A stretch of 64,000 nt of DNA. Source: an uncultured Clostridia bacterium (GTDB taxonomy: Bacteria; Bacillota; Clostridia; Christensenellales; Borkfalkiaceae). The translations under genes and the position numbers were made by a program. The stretch covers positions 40,726 through 104,725 of the forward strand of contig CAKQLR010000002.1 in assembly GCA_934254725.1 (NCBI GenBank), written 5' to 3'. Under the pieces are notes generated by a model. The model made no database searches. It was not told where the DNA came from and saw only the letters and a program-made list of their open reading frames with translations. Positions 1 to 11,054 of this stretch are shown in pieces. Each line of letters opens with the position of its first letter. Position 1 is the first letter of the stretch.

Positions 1-2255
<2,255 letters not shown>

Positions 2256-2273
2256 TTATTCTGATAACCTCCC

Positions 2274-5200
2274 TTAATTATCTTCGTCGAAATCGAAATC
2301 GTCCGCGTCGCTGTACTCATCGTCAAAGCCGTTGAATACTTCGTCCTCGTCGAATATGGTATCGTCAACTTCGTCGTTGTCGTCCTCGAAGATAGAATCG
2401 TCAAGATCTCCGTCGTCCTCATCGGGCAGCTCGGTAGCGGGTCTGTCGGTGATTTCAACTTCGTCGTAGTCGATTTTTTCTCTCGGCGCGGTACGGATAT
2501 CCGTCTCGTCGTCGATGAGGTCTTTAAGTTTGAGTTCTTCGTGATTTTCGGTAAGAACTTTCATATCGAGGGCAAGCGCCTGCAATTCTTTGAGAAGAAC
2601 TTTGAAGGATTCGGGGATACCCGGCTCGCTTATGTTGTTGCCCTTTACTATGGATTCGTAAGTCTTTACACGCCCGATAACGTCGTCGGACTTGACGGTA
2701 AGGATTTCCTGAAGAATATGAGCCGCGCCGTAAGCTTCGAGTGCCCAAACTTCCATTTCACCGAAACGCTGTCCGCCAAACTGAGCCTTTCCGCCCAGAG
2801 GCTGCTGCGTAACGAGGGAGTAAGGACCTGTGGAACGAGCGTGAATCTTATCGTCGACGAGGTGGTGAAGCTTAATCATGTACATCTGACCTACGGTAAC
2901 CCTGTTTTCAAAAGGTTCGCCAGTACGTCCGTCGAACAGCTGAATTTTGCCGTCTACTTCGCCTTCGGAATTTACTATATTGTTTTCTTTTAAAAGCTCT
3001 CTTATATCTTTCTCGGTAGCGCCGTCGAATACCGGGGTAGCTATCTTCCAGCCGAGCTGTTTGCATACCAAGCCGAGGTGTACTTCAAGGACCTGACCGA
3101 TGTTCATACGCGAAGGAACGCCGAGGGGGTTAAGTACGATTTCAAGGGGAGTACCGTCCGCCATGAACGGCATATCCGCTTCGGGAAGAATACGCGAAAT
3201 AACGCCCTTGTTACCGTGACGGCCCGCCATCTTGTCGCCTACGGAAATTTTTCTCTTCTGCGCGATATAAACTCTTACGAGTTTGTTTACTCCCGGGGGG
3301 AGCTCGTCCTTATTTTCACGCGTGAATATCTTTATATCGACGATTATACCGCCTTCGCCGTGAGGAACGCGCAAAGAAGTATCCCTTACTTCTCTCGCTT
3401 TTTCGCCGAAGATAGCGCGTAAAAGTCTTTCTTCGGGGGTGAGTTCAGCTTCTCCCTTAGGCGTTACTTTACCTACGAGAATATCGCCGCTTCTTACTTC
3501 CGCGCCGATACGGATAATACCATCGTCGCCGAGGTCTTTCAAAGCGTCCTCGCCTACGTTAGGAATATCTCTCGTGATTTCCTCACTGCCGAGTTTCGTA
3601 TCTCTGGACTCCGTTTCGAACTCTTCTATATGGATAGAGGTAAATACATCTTCTCTTACGAGTTTTTCGGAAAGAAGAATAGCATCTTCGTAGTTATAAC
3701 CTTCCCACGACATGAAGCCGATGGTGATGTTTCTGCCGAGTGCGAGTTCGCCGTTCTGAGTAGCGGGACCGTCTGCTATTATCTGACCTTTCGTAATAAC
3801 GTCGCCCTTATCCACTATCGGGTGCTGGTTGAGGCAGGTGCCCTGGTTGGAACGCTCAAACTTCTTAAGAGTGTAAGTGTGAAGTTTGCCGCCCTTTTCC
3901 TCTACGACTATTTCCGCACCGCTTACGGATTTAACTACGCCGTCGTCGGTAGCTATAATCATTACGCCGGAGTCGTAAGCGATTTTCGCTTCGACGCCCG
4001 TAGCAACGATAGGAGCTTCCGGCTTGAGCAGGGGAACTGCCTGACGTTGCATGTTGGAGCCCATGAGCGCACGGTTGGTATCGTCGTTTTCAAGGAACGG
4101 AATAAGTGCGGTTGCGACCGAAACGAGCTGCTTGGGCGATACGTCCATGTAATCAATTTCGTCGCGGGGTTTTTCAAGTATTTTATCCTGGTCGCGGCAG
4201 CCTACGCGCTCGTGAATGAAATATCCGTTTTCGTCGAGCGGTTCGTTAGCCTGCGCAACAGTGTATTTATCTTCTTCGTCCGCGGTCAGGTAATCAACTA
4301 TATCGGTTACTCTGCCGGTAGCCTTGTCCACGCGTCTGTAAGCGGATTCGATAAAGCCGAATTCGTTTACCTTAGCGAACGTGGAAAGAGAAGTTATAAG
4401 ACCGATGTTCGCGCCTTCGGGCGTTTCTATCGGGCACATTCTGCCGTAGTGAGAGTGGTGAACGTCTCGGACTTCGAACGTAGCTCTGTCGCGGTTAAGA
4501 CCGCCGGGGCCGAGTGCAGAAAGCTTACGTTTGTGGGTAAGTTCCGCAATGGGGTTCGTCTGATCCATGAACTGAGACAACTGAGAAGAACCGAAGAACT
4601 CTCTGATTGCCGAGCTTACGGGACGGACGTTGATGAGCGACGAAGGAGTTACTTCTTCGGGGTTCTGAGTACCCATTCTTTCTTTGATAACTCTTTCGAG
4701 ACGAGCGATACCTATTCTGAACTGATTCTGAAGAAGTTCGCCTACGCTTCTTACACGACGGTTGCCGAGGTGGTCGATGTTATCGCAAGTGCCGATGCCG
4801 ACCCTGAGATCGAGGTCGTTGGAAATAGCTGCGACTATATCGTCCACGGTGATGTGCTTGTGGTTTAATTTATCGGTAAGGGGCTTAATGGTTTTCTTCT
4901 GCTCTGCGTCGAGCTTGTCGCCGTATTCGCCCTTTTCTATGATTTCGTAGAATTCCTTGCAGGCAGCGACGAATTTAAGGCGAAGTTCTTTGCGCTTAAG
5001 TTCGTTCTTTCTGTCCTCGGGCTTCTCCTCTCCTTCGGGAATTTCTTTTTCTTCTACGTAGAATAATTCGTTTATCTCGTTTATATAACGATCCGCAACT
5101 TCTTCGATGGTGGAAGTTTTGGTAGCTTCGTAAACGGTTTTGGAGAATTTAAGCGAAGGATAGTGAACTTTTTCGAGCAAGCCGAAAACACGCGGATTAA

Positions 5201-6257
5201 GACCCGTTACAACGCGGAAGTCCACGGTGTTGTTCGCTATCATCTTGTGCTTGCTGCCGTCTGCGGTACGAACGTAAACCTCGTTTACGCCTGCGTTCAT
5301 GATTGCCTTAGCTTTTTCTTCGGTAATCTTTTCGCCTGCGGTAGCGAGTATTTCGCCGTCTTCACTGATTATGTCTTCGTAAAGGGTAAGACCCGCAATA
5401 CGAACGGCGAGGTTGAGGCGTTTGTTGAACTTATAACGACCTACCTTCGCAAGGTCGTAACGACGGGGATCGAAGAACAGATTTTTAAGATGCTGTCTGA
5501 CGGCTTCTTCGGTGGGAACTTCACCGGGGCGTAAACGTCTGTATAACTCTATAAGACCGTCGCTTTCCGATTTAGCGGTATCCTTTTCGATGGTGTTCGC
5601 TATCATCTTGTTGTCGCCGAAAAGCTCCTTAAGAGCATTGTCGGAGCCGAAGCCCAAAGCCCTTAAAAGTACGGTTGCGGTGAGTTTACGAGTTCTGTCT
5701 ACGTGTACCCAAAGAACATCCTGTGTGTCTTGTTCGAACTCGAGCCAAGCGCCGCGGTTAGGTATGACGGTGGTGGTGTAAATTTCACGTCCCGTCTTAT
5801 CCACGGAAAAACCGTTGTAGACGCCCGGGCTTCTTACGAGCTGGGATACGACTACTCTTTCTGCGCCGTTGATGATAAACGACCCGTTTTCGGTCATGAG
5901 CGGAAGTTCGCCCATAAACACGTCGGAATCGACTACCTCGTCCTTAACTTTGTTTACAAGTCTTACCCTTACGCGTAAGGGGAGGGCGTAGGTTGCGTCT
6001 CTTTCTCTGCATTCCTTTTCGGTGTACTTGGTTTTGTCCGAAAAGCTGTGATCGAGAAAATAGAGCTCGAAGTGGTCGGAAAAGTCGGTTATAGGAGAAA
6101 AATCTTCAAATACTTCCGAAATACCCTCCGCGATAAAGTCGTTGTACGAATCCCTCTGTACCTCTATTAAATAAGGAATAGGTTGTACTTCCTTTATTCT
6201 GGAGAAGGTTCTTCTCTCGGTATTACCGAATTTGACGATAGGTAATTCTCGTGTCAT
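2274..6257 (-). CDS. rpoB: DNA-directed RNA polymerase subunit beta
   Basis: Core RNA polymerase beta subunit, 1327 residues from the ATG at 6257. That start has AGGAG eight bases upstream; an in-frame GTG at 6266 overlaps the ribosome site and is less likely. The rifampicin-pocket segment (SSQLSQFMDQ... THKRKLSALGP) lies at about residues 555-590, with the otherwise near-invariant second Arg of HKRR replaced by Lys. The KMAGRHGNKG segment near the active site is intact. The last 55-60 residues form a very acidic Asp/Glu tail beyond the conserved core. Unlike the usual order, no rplL/rplJ lies upstream; the gene has its own promoters and heads an rpoBC operon. Confidence 0.98.
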   Translation of the reverse strand: MTRELPIVKFGNTERRTFSRIKEVQPIPYLIEVQRDSYNDFIAEGISEVFEDFSPITDFSDHFELYFLDHSFSDKTKYTEKECRERDATYALPLRVRVRLVNKVKDEVVDSDVFMGELPLMTENGSFIINGAERVVVSQLVRSPGVYNGFSVDKTGREIYTTTVIPNRGAWLEFEQDTQDVLWVHVDRTRKLTATVLLRALGFGSDNALKELFGDNKMIANTIEKDTAKSESDGLIELYRRLRPGEVPTEEAVRQHLKNLFFDPRRYDLAKVGRYKFNKRLNLAVRIAGLTLYEDIISEDGEILATAGEKITEEKAKAIMNAGVNEVYVRTADGSKHKMIANNTVDFRVVTGLNPRVFGLLEKVHYPSLKFSKTVYEATKTSTIEEVADRYINEINELFYVEEKEIPEGEEKPEDRKNELKRKELRLKFVAACKEFYEIIEKGEYGDKLDAEQKKTIKPLTDKLNHKHITVDDIVAAISNDLDLRVGIGTCDNIDHLGNRRVRSVGELLQNQFRIGIARLERVIKERMGTQNPEEVTPSSLINVRPVSSAIREFFGSSQLSQFMDQTNPIAELTHKRKLSALGPGGLNRDRATFEVRDVHHSHYGRMCPIETPEGANIGLITSLSTFAKVNEFGFIESAYRRVDKATGRVTDIVDYLTADEEDKYTVAQANEPLDENGYFIHERVGCRDQDKILEKPRDEIDYMDVSPKQLVSVATALIPFLENDDTNRALMGSNMQRQAVPLLKPEAPIVATGVEAKIAYDSGVMIIATDDGVVKSVSGAEIVVEEKGGKLHTYTLKKFERSNQGTCLNQHPIVDKGDVITKGQIIADGPATQNGELALGRNITIGFMSWEGYNYEDAILLSEKLVREDVFTSIHIEEFETESRDTKLGSEEITRDIPNVGEDALKDLGDDGIIRIGAEVRSGDILVGKVTPKGEAELTPEERLLRAIFGEKAREVRDTSLRVPHGEGGIIVDIKIFTRENKDELPPGVNKLVRVYIAQKRKISVGDKMAGRHGNKGVISRILPEADMPFMADGTPLEIVLNPLGVPSRMNIGQVLEVHLGLVCKQLGWKIATPVFDGATEKDIRELLKENNIVNSEGEVDGKIQLFDGRTGEPFENRVTVGQMYMIKLHHLVDDKIHARSTGPYSLVTQQPLGGKAQFGGQRFGEMEVWALEAYGAAHILQEILTVKSDDVIGRVKTYESIVKGNNISEPGIPESFKVLLKELQALALDMKVLTENHEELKLKDLIDDETDIRTAPREKIDYDEVEITDRPATELPDEDDGDLDDSIFEDDNDEVDDTIFDEDEVFNGFDDEYSDADDFDFDEDN

Positions 6258-6297
6258 CAAACACACTCCTTTAAAAAATTCTGTTCAAACGATTTGC

Positions 6298-6327
6298 TTT
6301 ATAGCACAAAATAGTGTATAATCTTAA
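6298..6327 (-). promoter_or_regulatory. possible proximal rpoB promoter (extended -10)
   Basis: On the minus strand, TGC-TATAAA (6306-6298) forms an extended -10 with TTAAGA 18 bases upstream. It would give a leader of roughly 30 bases before rpoB. It is weaker than the distal pair and could be chance in this AT-rich stretch. Confidence 0.35.
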
Positions 6328-6436
6328 TCGTAAAACACAATATATAATAATTTCGCTTTTTGTTCCGTTTTTTTATGTCGTTTTTTTCGCCCGTTTTTTC
6401 TAAAAGGGGCAAAAAGGCACTATTACGGAATTATAG

Positions 6437-6474
6437 CATTCTACAATAATAATACTTTGTCGTCAATATGTCAA
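6437..6474 (-). promoter_or_regulatory. overlapping rpoB promoters
   Basis: On the minus strand TTGACA (6474-6469), a 17-base spacer and TATTAT (6451-6446) make a near-consensus sigma-A promoter. A second set, TTGACG with a 17-base spacer and TAGAAT, overlaps it nine bases downstream. Predicted starts fall near 6439-6430, leaving a leader of about 180 bases before rpoB. The 6258-6611 interval otherwise holds only AT-rich sequence and the inverted repeat described separately. Confidence 0.75.
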
Positions 6475-6524
6475 CCGTTTTCGGCAGGTAAAATGCAAAA
6501 AAATTATTTTTTTGATTTTTTTAA

Positions 6525-6554
6525 TTGTAAACGCTCAAAAAAGATTGTTTACAA
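6525..6554. repeat. 8-bp inverted repeat between rpoB and rqcP
   Basis: TTGTAAAC (6525-6532) and GTTTACAA (6547-6554) are perfect complements separated by 14 bases, so their centres lie two helical turns apart (22 bp). The position between divergent genes, 60 bases upstream of rqcP, fits an operator for a dimeric or tetrameric regulator. A hairpin is the alternative. No protein can be named. Confidence 0.4.
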
Positions 6555-6611
6555 ACGCCGATTTTGACAAAACGAAATAAATCCGGAGGGCAAAGTTTCA
6601 GGAGGTTTTTT

Positions 6612-6854
6612 ATGAGAATAGATAAATTTTTAAAAGTTTCGAGAATTTTAAAGCGCAGGTCGGTCGCCAACGAGGCGTGTTCGGGCGGGCGCGTTTCGGT
6701 AAACGGAAAGGACGTTAAACCGTCTTATTCGCTTAAACCGGGCGACGAGGTGGAAGTAAGATTCGGCGGCGGTTCCGTACGGTTCAGGGTTAAAGAACTT
6801 AAAGAAACGGTGAGAAAAGACGAGGCGGATTCGTTATACGAAATTTTACCGTGA
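6612..6854 (+). CDS. rqcP: RqcP (YabO), S4-domain ribosome-quality-control factor
   Basis: This 80-residue protein is almost entirely an S4 RNA-binding domain (MRIDKFLKVSRILKRR... GGRVSVNGKDVKPSYSLKPGD). Length and sequence match Bacillus YabO/RqcP, which binds stalled 50S-peptidyl-tRNA and works with RqcH to add C-terminal alanine tails. The ATG at 6612 was chosen because CAGGAGG precedes it; an upstream in-frame TTG would add 16 unconserved residues. It is a single gene followed by a terminator. The close paralogue Hsp15 has a longer basic C-terminus that is absent here. Confidence 0.9.
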   Translation: MRIDKFLKVSRILKRRSVANEACSGGRVSVNGKDVKPSYSLKPGDEVEVRFGGGSVRFRVKELKETVRKDEADSLYEILP

Positions 6855-6891
6855 CAATAAGAAAAACCACTTAAAACAGCTAAAAACCAAT

Positions 6892-6946
6892 AAAAAACCG
6901 ACGGAGCGTAATTCTCTTCGTCGGTTTCTTTTTGTTTTTATTTTTT
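6892..6946. terminator. bidirectional terminator after rqcP
   Basis: AAACCGACG (6895-6903) pairs perfectly with CGTCGGTTT (6919-6927), followed by a T-rich run on the plus strand. The minus strand also reads into T-rich sequence, so it can end both rqcP and the convergent HdeD-like gene. Confidence 0.85.
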
Positions 6947-6959
6947 GATTTGCTTCGGA

Positions 6960-7421
6960 TTAAAGTCTTTTACCGAAAAGCATAAGTACGCCGTCCGCTA
7001 TGCAGAATACGCCGATTACTATGAACATCCAGTCCAAAGCAGTCCAGTAGTTGATTATGAGCAATACGCCGAATACGATAGCAAGGATATTGATGACGAT
7101 AGCCATGACGCCCTTGTTTCTAAGAAGCCCCACGATACCGTTGGCGATTACAACCGCGCCGAGGATAATCATTGCGACCTGCACGAGTACCCATCCGAAT
7201 ACTATACACAACGCGCCTACGGCGATTTCTATAACGCCGCTTACCGTATTGCGGGCAACGATATCGAGAACGCCCTGAACGATGAACAGAACGCCGATAG
7301 CCGTCATTATCCAGTTAAGTACCGCACCTTTGAAAATGCAGAACAAAATGCCTACGACTATGTACGCAACCGCAAGAGCAAGCGGAGCGTTCATTTTTAA
7401 AGTGATTTTTCTTTTAACCAT
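6960..7421 (-). CDS. HdeD/DUF308-like membrane protein
   Basis: A 153-residue protein consisting almost only of hydrophobic helices, about six, in the repeated pattern of HdeD/DUF308 proteins (helix, short polar turn containing G-x-x-x-I/V-x-G, helix). HdeD of E. coli is linked to acid tolerance at high cell density; no role is established for Firmicutes homologues. GGGAGG lies eight bases before the ATG. It follows the mreB-like gene by 75 bases on the same strand and may be its operon partner. The family call rests on pattern, not on diagnostic catalytic residues. Confidence 0.7.
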   Translation of the reverse strand: MVKRKITLKMNAPLALAVAYIVVGILFCIFKGAVLNWIMTAIGVLFIVQGVLDIVARNTVSGVIEIAVGALCIVFGWVLVQVAMIILGAVVIANGIVGLLRNKGVMAIVINILAIVFGVLLIINYWTALDWMFIVIGVFCIADGVLMLFGKRL

Positions 7422-7496
7422 AAATAAGCCTCCCGAATTTTATTACATTTTTATAAATAAGCCCTTTTTCTCACGTTATCGGGCTATTTTACGTTT

Positions 7497-8495
7497 TTAA
7501 AGTATTCTTAATTTCTTATATGCCTTTTCGTTTTGCATAATTCTTCCCGCGCCTACAACGGCGGAAAGCTGCGGATCCTGAGATACTTTTACGGACAGAG
7601 CGAACTCGTTATGGAAGTACTCTTCAAGCCCTACTATCTTAGAAAGTCCGCCCGCAAGATACACTCCCGTTTTCCTTATTTCTGCGGAGACTTCCGGCGG
7701 AAGCTTCGCCATAACCATAGAAGCTATTTCGTAAATTTTGTTTACATAGAGCTTAACGGGTTCTATTATATCCTTTGCCTGAATTTGCATAGCCCTGGGA
7801 TTGCCGCTGTTCATATCCCTGCCGTTTATAACGGTGGAAGTGGTATCGTCGGGGAGAAGGCTGCCAATATCGCATTTAAGCCTTTCGGCTGTCTGCGCGC
7901 CTATTCTCAGACCGTACGTTTCCTCCACCCTGTCTATAAGCATATTATCTATATTCACGCCGCCGACGTTAACCGAAACGCCCGCGATAACTCCGTCGAG
8001 CGAAGCCGCCGCGATATTCGTAATTTCACCGCCCATATCTATGACAAAACACGGGTCGGACTCCGTCACGGGGGCGTTCATACCCACTGCAACGGCAATC
8101 GGGTTTTCAAGAAACTTGACGTTATTTGCCCCGGCTGCGGAAAATACTTCCCTGAAACGCTGTATTTTTTTGCCTTCGAGACCGCACGGAATAACCGCAA
8201 GCACTTCGGAGCTTGTAAAAGAAGAAAGCTCTATGCGTCTGAAAAACTCTTTGAGCATATTTTCGGCATAATTAGCCCTCGCAATTTCCCCTTCGGAAAC
8301 GGGGAAAATTACCGACGTGCCGTTAGCCGATTTTCCGAGAAGCTTTTTTGCTTCCTTGCCGACAGTGACAACGGACTTCCTCCCCACGGAGGAAACCGCC
8401 ACGATACTCGGCTCGGAAAGAATAACTCCCCCGCCCACCTGATATATCGCGGTTTTGCTCGAACCTATGTCAACGGCAAGTCTTATACTGCTCAT
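7497..8495 (-). CDS. MreB-family actin-like rod-shape protein
   Basis: A 332-residue actin-fold ATPase. Phosphate-1 (DIGSSKTAIY, near the N-terminus), phosphate-2 (VIDMGGEIT) and the adenosine loop (GGLSKIVGLEEY) are all visible in the order of MreB/Mbl. These filaments under the membrane guide lateral cell-wall synthesis. The phosphate-1 loop and N-terminus differ from classical MreB, so it is a divergent member; mreB versus mbl or mreBH cannot be decided. No mreC or mreD follows. It lies 58 bases after maf, matching the maf-mreB linkage of other Firmicutes. Confidence 0.88.
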   Translation of the reverse strand: MSSIRLAVDIGSSKTAIYQVGGGVILSEPSIVAVSSVGRKSVVTVGKEAKKLLGKSANGTSVIFPVSEGEIARANYAENMLKEFFRRIELSSFTSSEVLAVIPCGLEGKKIQRFREVFSAAGANNVKFLENPIAVAVGMNAPVTESDPCFVIDMGGEITNIAAASLDGVIAGVSVNVGGVNIDNMLIDRVEETYGLRIGAQTAERLKCDIGSLLPDDTTSTVINGRDMNSGNPRAMQIQAKDIIEPVKLYVNKIYEIASMVMAKLPPEVSAEIRKTGVYLAGGLSKIVGLEEYFHNEFALSVKVSQDPQLSAVVGAGRIMQNEKAYKKLRIL

Positions 8496-8553
8496 TTTAC
8501 GCTCCTTGTGCGAATTTTGTTTACTTTTATCTTCAGGGTTTAACCCTTTAATT

Positions 8554-9141
8554 CTACTTTGATATTCCGGAGAGAATTTCCTCGAGTTTTTCCATCGGCA
8601 GACCGATGACGTTGCTCTCGCTTCCCTCTACTCCTTTTACTATATCGTAACCGTCCTGAAAGCCGTAGCTGCCCGCCTTGTCGAGCGGCAGTCCGGTAGC
8701 GACGTATTCTTCTATAAATTCGGGCGAAAGTTCGTTGAATAACACATTGCTGCTATCGGAAGTCACAACGGTTTTTTTCAAAGAAGTGCCGTATATCACG
8801 CATAAACCCGTAATTACGGTGTGCGCTTTGCCTGAAAGTTTTTTTAAAGTCTGTTTTGCGTCGTCAGGGCTTTTCGGTTTACCTAAAATCTCGGAGCCGA
8901 AAATAACGTTCGTATCGGCGCCGATAATCACGGTGTCGGCTTTCAAAGTTTCGCCCCGGGAAAGAAGTTTATTCTTAACCCATTCGGCTTTCTGCCTTGC
9001 CAGAGACCCTGCAAATTCTTCGGGCGGAAGGGAGTAATCCTTTTTTTCCTCTTCCTCGCTCGGAATGACAACGAACGAATAACCCGCTTTATTTAAGAGC
9101 ATACGCCTTCTCGGAGACGAGCTTGCCAAAATCAAATTCAT
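8554..9141 (-). CDS. maf: Maf-family nucleotide pyrophosphatase
   Basis: A 195-residue Maf/HAM1-fold enzyme that hydrolyses non-canonical or surplus nucleoside triphosphates (dTTP/UTP type in YhdE relatives). Signature pieces are LASSSPRRRMLL at the N-terminus, GADTNV, LGKPKSPDDAK and DKAGSYGFQ. The ATG at 9141 has AGGA six bases upstream; an upstream TTG (9156) would overlap that ribosome site. A promoter ends just upstream, so maf heads the maf-mreB unit. Substrate choice is inferred from the family only. Confidence 0.92.
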   Translation of the reverse strand: MNLILASSSPRRRMLLNKAGYSFVVIPSEEEEKKDYSLPPEEFAGSLARQKAEWVKNKLLSRGETLKADTVIIGADTNVIFGSEILGKPKSPDDAKQTLKKLSGKAHTVITGLCVIYGTSLKKTVVTSDSSNVLFNELSPEFIEEYVATGLPLDKAGSYGFQDGYDIVKGVEGSESNVIGLPMEKLEEILSGISK

Positions 9142-9165
9142 ATAGTTTTCCTGCAATCAAATAAT

Positions 9166-9194
9166 ATTATAACGCAAACAGTTTTTTTTGTAAA
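9166..9194 (-). promoter_or_regulatory. maf-mreB promoter
   Basis: Minus strand TTTACA (9194-9189), a 17-base spacer and TATAAT (9171-9166). The predicted start near 9159 leaves a leader of about 18 bases that contains the AGGA ribosome site. Confidence 0.75.
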
Positions 9195-9240
9195 GAGTTT
9201 TTAAAGAGTTTTCCTCTCAACCCGAACAGCGATTTTTTAG

Positions 9241-9269
9241 TTGTATATTAAACAAAAATGTGCTACAAT
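9241..9269 (+). promoter_or_regulatory. SDR gene promoter, predicted leaderless start
   Basis: TTGTAT (9241-9246), a 17-base spacer and TACAAT (9264-9269) with an extended TG at 9261. The predicted transcription start, about seven bases after the -10, coincides with the ATG at 9276. No Shine-Dalgarno sequence precedes that ATG. Confidence 0.65.
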
Positions 9270-9275
9270 GCTTTT

Positions 9276-10103
9276 ATGAAAAAACTTTGGCTTGATAATA
9301 AAAACTTCGTGGTATCGGGCGCGTCGTCCGGACTCGGAAGAATTATAACCAAAAAACTGCTTGAACGCGGCTGCACGGTGACGGGCATCGGCAGGAGCGA
9401 AAAAAAATTCAATGCTTTTAAAACCTCGCTTTCCGCAGAAAACGCCGAAAGGTTCAACGTGGAAATTTTCGACGTCACTGTTGAAGAAAGCTGGATTAAA
9501 CTCAAAGAAAAACTCGAGAAAAAATACGGAAAAATTGACGGCTTAATTAACTGTGCGGGCATTTTCCCTCCGTTCAGAAAGGCGGTGGACGTACCTGCGG
9601 AGAACGTAAAAACTGTTATGGATACCGATTTCTTTTCCGCGGTTTACGCGATAAATCACCTGTACCCGCTTATAAAAGATAGCGAAGAAGCCGCCATCGT
9701 AAACGTTTCAAGTGCGTCCGCGCTCGCATCTATAACGGGTACTTCGGCTTATTCCGCGGCAAAATCCGCACTGAAAAGTTACACGGAAATTCTTGCGGAA
9801 GAGCTTCGCGGCAAAGCCTACGTGGGGCTTGTTATGCCGGGCTTTGCGAGAACGGATATTTTCCGCTCACAGAACACGGACATAAGCTCCGACAACCTGC
9901 TTGCAAAAGTAAGTATGCCCGCCGATAAAATGGCGAATAAAATTTTTAACGGCATAGCGAAAAAGAAAAAAAAAATGATTTTCGGTGCGGACGCCCACGC
10001 TTTGAATTTCTTCAACACACTTATGCCGAAAACGCTGACGAAAACCATTCCGAAAGTTCTGAAACAATCGAAAATGGAACTTTTCAAGGATTTATTTGAT
10101 TGA
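9276..10103 (+). CDS. short-chain dehydrogenase/reductase
   Basis: A 275-residue classical SDR with Rossmann glycine motif GASSGLG (residues 15-21), the NCAG element, the catalytic Ser in NVSSAS and the YSAAK Tyr-Lys pair. The substrate is unknown; the C-terminal ~50 residues are basic and may bind a membrane or an acyl chain. An ATG at 9258 would lie upstream of the -10 box, so ATG 9276 was chosen. The gene stands alone between its own promoter and terminator, divergent from maf. Confidence 0.88.
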   Translation: MKKLWLDNKNFVVSGASSGLGRIITKKLLERGCTVTGIGRSEKKFNAFKTSLSAENAERFNVEIFDVTVEESWIKLKEKLEKKYGKIDGLINCAGIFPPFRKAVDVPAENVKTVMDTDFFSAVYAINHLYPLIKDSEEAAIVNVSSASALASITGTSAYSAAKSALKSYTEILAEELRGKAYVGLVMPGFARTDIFRSQNTDISSDNLLAKVSMPADKMANKIFNGIAKKKKKMIFGADAHALNFFNTLMPKTLTKTIPKVLKQSKMELFKDLFD

Positions 10104-10173
10104 TTACAAAAACATTAAAGTGCCTTTTATCACACAAAAACGGCGATATTCGGCAGTTACAAAAACATATTAT

Positions 10174-10215
10174 AAAGGCTTCCCCGAAAAAGGGAAGCCT
10201 TTGGTTTTGTTTAAA
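10174..10215 (+). terminator. terminator after the SDR gene
   Basis: AAAGGCTTCCC (10174-10184) and GGGAAGCCTTT (10192-10202) form an 11-bp stem followed by a T-rich run. It may also serve the convergent VTT gene. Confidence 0.85.
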
Positions 10216-10220
10216 CGATT

Positions 10221-11048
10221 TTATTCGTCAGCCGAGTTATCCTCGACGTTGTTTTCTACGGTAGCGACGGCGGAAGCGGAATTTTCTTCGCCGTTCTCGG
10301 TTTTAGCTTTTGCTGCTTCGGTTTTCTTTTCAAGCAAAACATTCAGCCTGTGCGCGAGATAGAATATGACTATTATCCAGAACGCGCAAACGGTTAAGAA
10401 CACAATCCAGTCGTAAATGCCGGTAAAACTTTCAAACGGAACGAGCGAGAAGCCGAATACTATCGTGGCTATGCCTATACCCCTGCCGATAACTATCGAA
10501 GGGATAAACCATTTCAAAGACATTTTAGACGTGCCCGCAACCATAACGAGGGCGTCGTCCGGGAACAGCGGGAACAGCATCATTATAGGGAAATAAATCT
10601 GCCCTTTGCTTCTTAAAAGGTGGGTTGCCTGTTCCGTGTCCTCCTTGCCTACAAGCTTTTCGCATATTTTATAGCCGCCGAAGCGCCCTATAACGTACAT
10701 ATACATACTTGAAATCATAACGCCCGTAAATGACAGCAGGAACGCCTGCCAGGGCGTATCGTATATGACCGTAGCGAGCATTATAAACGCCATAGAAGTG
10801 CCCGGAATCACACATAAAAGGGTAGTTATCACACATTGAAGAACTACGAAAATTATGCATCCGTACCAGGTGTTTTTAAACGAATTGAACAGCGCCGCGT
10901 TGAAATTTATGCCGCCCTTATCGTCAAAATATATCACATTAAAGAAATACAGTGCGGCAAGCGTAACGAGCGCTATAGCCACAAGCGTAAGCAATGCAAG
11001 CAGAAGTTTTATTATTTTGTCTTTGTTCTTTTTGAAAAATTCTTTCAT
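10221..11048 (-). CDS. VTT-domain (TVP38/TMEM64 family) membrane protein
   Basis: A 275-residue integral membrane protein. The first helix follows a basic N-terminus, and a VTT/DedA-superfamily core follows: PGTSMAF re-entrant element, VIGRFGGYKICEKLVG, and FPLFPDDALVMVAG with SLKWF. Relatives are lipid or small-ion transporters or scramblases; the substrate is unknown. The last ~40 residues are an Ala/Glu-rich hydrophilic tail. The ATG at 11048 was preferred to an upstream start that would add 44 residues through the promoter. No Shine-Dalgarno is present. Confidence 0.85.
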   Translation of the reverse strand: MKEFFKKNKDKIIKLLLALLTLVAIALVTLAALYFFNVIYFDDKGGINFNAALFNSFKNTWYGCIIFVVLQCVITTLLCVIPGTSMAFIMLATVIYDTPWQAFLLSFTGVMISSMYMYVIGRFGGYKICEKLVGKEDTEQATHLLRSKGQIYFPIMMLFPLFPDDALVMVAGTSKMSLKWFIPSIVIGRGIGIATIVFGFSLVPFESFTGIYDWIVFLTVCAFWIIVIFYLAHRLNVLLEKKTEAAKAKTENGEENSASAVATVENNVEDNSADE

Positions 11049-11054
11049 AATTAC

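Noticed and set aside
3630..4868. A 412-codon plus-strand open frame opposite rpoB
   Set aside because: Antisense shadow of rpoB caused by codon bias; no start signals and no recognisable domain.
7533..8543. A 336-codon plus-strand frame opposite the mreB-like gene
   Set aside because: Antisense shadow; its composition (Tyr/Arg/His-rich) is that of a reverse-frame translation.
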